Source of the DNA: Chrysophaeum taylorii
Lineage: Eukaryota > Sar > Pelagophyceae > Pelagomonadales > Pelagomonadaceae
Reading direction: 5' to 3'
DNA: 52,589 nt
Assembly: GCA_029834535.1 (NCBI GenBank)
Contig: JAQMWT010000583.1
Location: 1-52,589 of the forward strand
The position numbers were made by a program, and so were the translations under genes. This document shows positions 47,880 to 52,589 of this stretch, piece after piece. Below the pieces are notes generated by a model. That model worked only from the letters and a program-made list of their open reading frames with translations, was not told the DNA's origin and ran no database searches. The stretch's first letter is position 1, and each line of letters begins with the position of its first letter.

Positions 47880-50732
47880 CTAGGTCTTTTCGTCGTGCAG
47901 GGGGTGCGCGCAGTTTCCGCGAAGGACGAAGAGGAGGTCGGCGCGGGTCCAGAGAAGGCCCTGCTTTTTGTTTGGAGGGTTAAGCAACTGCCCCTCCGCG
48001 CCGTCATCGCGGTGGAGCTGCTTTCGGAGCCAGCCAACGAGCATGGCAGTCCTGGGGGGCGTGGTCGCGTTGATGAGCGAGGCCGGGCCGTCGGGCGGGT
48101 CTGCTCGGACGCGCTCGGCGAGGTCGTTAAAGCTGAGACGGGCGCCGAGGGCGAGAGAGGCGACGGTAATCTCATCGACGAGCTCGGCCTCGGCGATGTA
48201 GGTTTCGCAGGGCACGGCTTGGAGCTCCGACTTGAACCGGGTTTTGTGCACGCCGACGAGCGCCTGGAGCGCGTCCCAGCAACACAATCCGTTGGCACTG
48301 ACCGAGAGTGCGGCCGTCTCGAGGAAATTGCGGTGAAAGGGAAGGATTGCCGGGCCTTTCTCCGGGCGACGGATCGTTTTACGCTGGTCGTCCTTGCATG
48401 GATGTTCGCCGTCGCAGGGGGGGGATGCGTAGCCGCAATAGACGCGGTGCTCGCGACGTTTCGCGTCGGGGTCGGCGACGACTCGGAGGGACTCGAGGAT
48501 GGTGGACTGCTGAGTTAGGAGGCGCATCGTGAGAACGTCCAGGAATTCGGCAATGATGCGGAGTCGGGGCGCGAGGGTGCGAAGAAGAAAGCATGTCGTA
48601 TACACGCACGAGTCGCCGACCTGAAGGTCCGAGCCGCCCGTTCCGGCGACCTCGTCGTCGATGTCGGCCGCGACGAGCGCGCAGTTCGCGTCGGCCACCG
48701 GCAGCCGCTCGAGATCGTTGATGTCGGTTGGGTAGCCCGCATACTGGCGGACCGTGATGTTGACAAGCGTGTCGGCGAGCTCGCGCTCGCGGCGGCTCAC
48801 GTCCTTCCGCGACAAAGCGTGCGCCTCGCTCCCCGCGGCCACGCACAGGTCGAGCTCGCGCAGCACGTTGGCGGTCGATCGCTGCCATCCGACGACGATG
48901 ATATCCAGCCTCTTGCCCTGCTCTTGCATCTGATTGTCGAGGAACGACGCCGAAACGCGCTGGGGCCGCACGGGCGCGATGAGCGTCTGTTGTTGGTTCG
49001 CGGATACGTTTCGACGAGCGTCGTCGTCGGTAGCATTGTCGTCGTCGTCGCCGCCGCCGCCGGGCAAGATCTTCTTAGTACTTCGCAACATCATCATTGA
49101 CGTCATCATCGAGTCTCCGTGGTGGGTCGCCGCCTCCATTTTGGTGTTGCTTGCCGTCGACCCCCGAGCGGAGGAGCCAGCAGCCGACGACTCGACGAGG
49201 TCGAGGCTGTCCTCGGCGAGGAAGAGGAGGAGCTCCTTGGGACCGACGGGCGTGTTGTCCGGCGGGGCGATCATTGGTACGGATTGAAGCTGCTCTTGTT
49301 GATGTTTGCGAGCAGCGATAGCCTTGGCGACGCTGCCGGCCGACGCGGCCTTGGTGAGCGTGCCTCGGGTCACCGTTCTTCCGGGCATCGGCGCCGCGAT
49401 GCCCAGCAGGAGCGCCTTGGAGAAATGGCGCCGGATGTCACCAAACGTGTCGTACTCCAAAAAAAGCGCCTGGGCCTCGATGGCCATGATGTCACCTCCT
49501 CCGGAACTCGAACTCATGAGCGTCAGGACGGCGCTGCCAACGACGGGATTGTGAATGCAGTACGCGAGCACGAGGTCGATGAAGGTGGTCGCGACGATAG
49601 GAATTGCGGAGCGGCCGCCGAGGGCGCGAACTATCGGAATGCTTTGCATGAGTCGCAATTCGCTGATGAGCGTGCCCGAAATTCCCCCGCGCACGGCGCA
49701 GAGCGCGAGCACGGTCGTGATCGCGTTGTAGTCCGAACGGCGCGGCTGGCGACTCGTCGCGAGCGCTATGACGACCGACGCCGAGTAGACCGATACCCGC
49801 ATGAGGTCGTCGACCTCGAACGGCTTGCCCTGCATGCACACAACGCTCACGTTTGGCCAGCACTCGTGCCAGTGCGGGAACGTCAGCCGGAGCTCGTCGT
49901 ACATCTTATCCTCGTGGATCTCGCCGAGGATGACGATCGTCATGTCGCCCGAGGCCATCTCGCAAAGCTCGCTGCACAGAAACAATGTCCGGTCGGTCCA
50001 TCCCAGCAACACGACGTGGTCGTTTCGAACGATCTTGCCGCGCGTCCGTCGCCACATGCGGAGCCGGAACCGCACGCGGTCGACGATGAGTCCCAACAAC
50101 ACCAAGTTGAAGATGAAGCCGCAAATCGAGAAGAACACGGCGACAGCCTTGGCTGGGGCGCTCTCGCTCGCCGGGATCGCTGTTTGCGTGCCAGGGTCGA
50201 AAAACAGCCCCCAGCTCATCCAGAGCGCCTGCATTACGCCGACCGACGCCGTCCCTTCGCTTCCTCCCGATAATATCCAGCACGCCGAGCCGAGTAGAAT
50301 CAGAAGCAGCGCGACGCCTGCCAACAGAACGAACTGCCCGCGCACATCCCCGAGCAAAAAATCAAAAATATCGTATCGAGCGACCTGGTGCCGCCCGTCC
50401 TTGGCGCTCGCGCTCGCGACGGCCTTGCGCCGCTGGCCCGCGACCTGAGGCGCCCAGCCGAGGTTCGACGCGCTCAGGCTCGCGAGACCGGACGGATCCT
50501 CGAACAGACTGCACGCCGAAGGCTCCGGGCTGTTCCTGCTGTGCTTGCGCGTCGCGCGTGTATTGCCCAGCGAAGATCGCCGTAACGTCTGTGTGCCGAC
50601 GAGAACCGACCGCCTCCGGAAACCGGCCGTGTTCGAGGCGCTCCCCTTCCGCTCCGACTGGCCACGAGTCAAAAGGGACGATGTCGATGACGATTCGTCG
50701 CATTCAGTGCACGCATCGCTTTCTCGAGTCAT
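47880..50732 (-). CDS. CASTOR/POLLUX-type cation channel with RCK domains
   Basis: It is a tetrameric ion channel of the DMI1/POLLUX family, which conducts K+ or Ca2+ in plant nuclear envelopes; where it acts in algae is unknown. The product is 950 residues from the ATG at 50732. The N-terminus (1-120) is Ser/Arg-rich and disordered. Membrane segments lie at about 133-155 and 195-218, with a pore helix and filter between them (GVMQALWMSWGLFFDPGTQTA). The first RCK domain begins with NDHVVLLGWTDRTLFLCSEL at about 238, followed by the family block DYNAITTVLALCAV. A low-complexity insert (about 450-600, Gly/Asp-rich) precedes a second RCK unit starting RLDIIVVGWQRSTANVLREL. Plant members have ADAGNHA-type filters. 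It is bracketed by inverted Helitrons. Confidence 0.93.
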   Translation of the reverse strand: MTRESDACTECDESSSTSSLLTRGQSERKGSASNTAGFRRRSVLVGTQTLRRSSLGNTRATRKHSRNSPEPSACSLFEDPSGLASLSASNLGWAPQVAGQRRKAVASASAKDGRHQVARYDIFDFLLGDVRGQFVLLAGVALLLILLGSACWILSGGSEGTASVGVMQALWMSWGLFFDPGTQTAIPASESAPAKAVAVFFSICGFIFNLVLLGLIVDRVRFRLRMWRRTRGKIVRNDHVVLLGWTDRTLFLCSELCEMASGDMTIVILGEIHEDKMYDELRLTFPHWHECWPNVSVVCMQGKPFEVDDLMRVSVYSASVVIALATSRQPRRSDYNAITTVLALCAVRGGISGTLISELRLMQSIPIVRALGGRSAIPIVATTFIDLVLAYCIHNPVVGSAVLTLMSSSSGGGDIMAIEAQALFLEYDTFGDIRRHFSKALLLGIAAPMPGRTVTRGTLTKAASAGSVAKAIAARKHQQEQLQSVPMIAPPDNTPVGPKELLLFLAEDSLDLVESSAAGSSARGSTASNTKMEAATHHGDSMMTSMMMLRSTKKILPGGGGDDDDNATDDDARRNVSANQQQTLIAPVRPQRVSASFLDNQMQEQGKRLDIIVVGWQRSTANVLRELDLCVAAGSEAHALSRKDVSRRERELADTLVNITVRQYAGYPTDINDLERLPVADANCALVAADIDDEVAGTGGSDLQVGDSCVYTTCFLLRTLAPRLRIIAEFLDVLTMRLLTQQSTILESLRVVADPDAKRREHRVYCGYASPPCDGEHPCKDDQRKTIRRPEKGPAILPFHRNFLETAALSVSANGLCCWDALQALVGVHKTRFKSELQAVPCETYIAEAELVDEITVASLALGARLSFNDLAERVRADPPDGPASLINATTPPRTAMLVGWLRKQLHRDDGAEGQLLNPPNKKQGLLWTRADLLFVLRGNCAHPLHDEKT

Positions 50733-51974
50733 CACCGCCTATCCGACGACGACGACGACGATGACGATGGTACGCGTCGACGAGATAGATATGTCCTGGA
50801 TTTTGTTGCGCATAATTACGGACATCAATCCTAACGCCACCAAAAGAAACACTTTCTTCTTCTTCTTCATTTCTTGATTCCGGCTCAAAGTTTTCAGTAC
50901 TTTTTGGGTAGGGTATTATTGTTGGGTGTGTGTTAGAATCCAAGGTCGACCGACTGCAAGGTTTCTTCTTAATTAAAGTGGACAAGTGCAGGCCAGTAAG
51001 TTCGCCAGTAAGTTCACCTAGTCCCAATCTCTAACCCCAGTAAGTTCACCTGGTCCCAGTAAGTTCACCTGGTCAGTAAGTTCACCTAGTCCAAATCTCT
51101 AACCCCAGTAAGTTCGGCGTAAACCCACTCGTGCTCACACCACTCCTTCGAGCTCGTCGCTGTCGCCTCCGCCAATCTAAGCTGCTTCGATCCGCACACG
51201 CCGCTAACCTTTCAGTTTACTCTAAAACCCCCAGTAAGCTCACCTGGTCCCAGTAAGTTCACCTGGTCACTATATTCACCTAGTCCCAAGCTCAAACCCC
51301 AGTAAGTCCACGTTGTCCCAGTAAGTTCACCTACAGTGCGCGTGTAGACGCCGGGAGGGGGCTTATCGGTATTGCGCAGCACGTGTGGGGTAGGGCGGAG
51401 TCGTCGACTCAGAAGAGCATATTCTCGGGGTTGCCGATCGACAGAGAGCCACGTAGAGCTGGACGTGACAGAAGACGGGCTTGTGGGCAAGAGGACGCGG
51501 ACCTCGCGGGGCGTCTGGTCCTGGCTCTTGTTGATCGTTTGGCGTAGGCGGGCCTTAAGGGATACAGGTTGGAGGAGCCTCGGTGACAACGACACGATCG
51601 ATCATGTATCTGGTACCGTTGCAGTGGCCGTGCGACGGGTCGAGGTTGCGAAGACTTTAAGCTCGCGATCAAAGTCAGCATGCCGTTGGTTGTCAGGGAG
51701 TTCAAAACTCGACTCTTGAGAGCGAGGCGTCGTCTTCCGACCCAACCTAGTCGGCCGAAAAGAACTCCGACGCCTCGTCTCCGGGAAAAAAAGGCCGCGG
51801 TCATGCGCGCGTTGTCAGCATCGACAACATCGTTTCGACGGGGCGTGAGAATGGCGCGCCGAAAGAGCCGCCGCGGGTCGTGGAAATAGTCTGCGAGGTC
51901 GCTGTAGACGGCTTGGAGGATCACTGTCTGGCTCGCGGGCCAACATGATCCTTACCCTAAATCGAGGGACAAAC

Positions 51975-52263
51975 AGTGCCCTCACCGCCTCACCCATGTC
52001 GCCGCCGCGGGGAATCCCACCCAGGCCGCCCGATCCCAGCAGGACGTCACCCTTCGTCGCACATACGTCCGGCGGCAGCATGCGTACGACCTACGGGCGG
52101 GGCCGTCCCTCTCTTCGCCTGCCCCACGCCTCGGCGATGACCCCGACTAGGTCCCGCGTACTTATCTCTGCCCGTCAGGCACATCCATCATACCCCACAA
52201 CCCCACCCACATCTTTCATGCTCCCCACACACACCCCCCTCTTAGCAGTCGACATTTAAAGAC
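51975..52263 (+). mobile_element. Non-LTR retrotransposon 3' fragment, nested
   Basis: This is the last part of the coding region (product ending LSSPAPRLGDDPD in the reference copy) and the 3' UTR of the family at 35591-36641, ending tttaaagac and followed by aaaca. It begins after gggacaaaca, so a short aaaca-type duplication is likely. Confidence 0.8.
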
Positions 52264-52268
52264 AAACA

Positions 52269-52299
52269 ACCCCCCTCTTAGCAGTCGACATTTAAAGAC
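52269..52299 (+). repeat. Very short non-LTR 3' tail
   Basis: cccccctcttagcagtcgac followed by atttaaagac repeats only the last 30 bp of the family. It lies between the two longer fragments. Confidence 0.75.
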
Positions 52300-52303
52300 A
52301 AAC

Positions 52304-52473
52304 AGGGCGAGGCCCGTCCTCTCTTCGCCTGCTCCACGCCTCGGCGATGACCCCGACTAGGTCCCGCGTACTTATCTCCGCCCGTCAGGCACATCCCTCA
52401 TACCCCACAAACCCACCCACATCCTTCATGCTCCCCACACACACCCCCCTCTTAGCAGTCGACATTTAAAGAC
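52304..52473 (+). mobile_element. Third nested non-LTR 3' fragment
   Basis: This 170-bp 3' end of the same family again finishes tttaaagac and is followed by a (AAACAGAC)n tract. Confidence 0.8.
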
Positions 52474-52589
52474 AAACAGACAAACAGACAGACAAACAGA
52501 CAAACGTCTGTCGATTAGGTAGTTAGGACATTGGCGAGCTGCGGCAGGGAAAAGATACCCGCCCTGTGCTCGCTGTTTCTTTCGCGCGC

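Larger units (their letters stand above)
50983..52528 (-). mobile_element. Non-autonomous Helitron, right of channel gene, with nested insertions
   Basis: On the minus strand it starts TCCTAACTACC at 52528 and ends GGCCTGCACTTG at 50983. The helicase remnant (51330-51925) and the subterminal repeats match the copy at 46510-47555. The junction sequence gagccagacagtgatcctcc lies in both at the same place. The 5' part is enlarged by non-LTR 3' tails inserted in the CAAACAGA-type microsatellite (51975-52473). Confidence 0.78.

Noticed and set aside
49119..50273. 384-codon plus-strand frame opposite the channel gene
   Set aside because: It is antisense of conserved RCK sequence, and its composition is Arg/Asp-rich as expected of a shadow.
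1..52589. tRNA or rRNA genes
   Set aside because: I looked for B-box-like GGTTCGA strings with cloverleaf potential and rRNA-like conserved blocks and found none that held up.

Overview
The window looks like nuclear DNA from a microalga, most likely a heterokont such as a pelagophyte. The host genes are GC-rich, compact and mostly uninterrupted. One protein (41463-42902) starts with a signal peptide that meets a Gly-Phe-Val-Pro junction, the heterokont plastid-import pattern. An axonemal-type Tctex dynein light chain implies a flagellate ancestry. The species assignment is inference.

Layout. 1-5944 holds a minus-strand Ty1/copia-type LTR retrotransposon that runs off the left edge. 10545-22339 holds a second, end-to-end copy on the plus strand (11.8 kb). 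Between them lies one host membrane-protein gene (6364-7857). The copia family is unusually large. In order it encodes gag, a protease, a C5 cytosine DNA methyltransferase domain, integrase, RT-RNase H and an extra ORF with Cys clusters and a coiled coil. A near-identical 21-bp motif encoding Ser-Leu-Asn-Tyr recurs at the module boundaries and may mark polyprotein cleavage sites. A shared UGA-CUA separates gag-protease from the methyltransferase part. Both copies carry disabling mutations, but at different places.

22640-36000 is gene-rich host DNA: Rab GDP-dissociation inhibitor, a papain-like protease, a possible SANT-like gene, two unknown genes that converge on a 45-bp minisatellite, a DUF6492-type glycosyltransferase, a CCCH zinc-finger gene, a ubiquitin-specific protease with a signal peptide, and a polytopic membrane protein. 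35591-37930 is a mobile-element cluster: a non-LTR retrotransposon 3' fragment and Helitron helicase remnants. 38094-45375 holds five host genes: a glycosylated secreted-type protein, Tctex light chain, plastid protein, a VHL-beta plus HExxH metallopeptidase fusion, and an unknown. 46510-52528 is a CASTOR/POLLUX-type ion-channel gene bracketed by two inverted Helitron deletion derivatives. The right-hand Helitron contains several serially inserted non-LTR 3' tails.

The strongest candidate for a new system is the methyltransferase-bearing copia element. Its methyltransferase sits inside pol, so it would be co-produced with the integrase and RT and could methylate element DNA in the host. No tRNA, rRNA or CRISPR array was seen.
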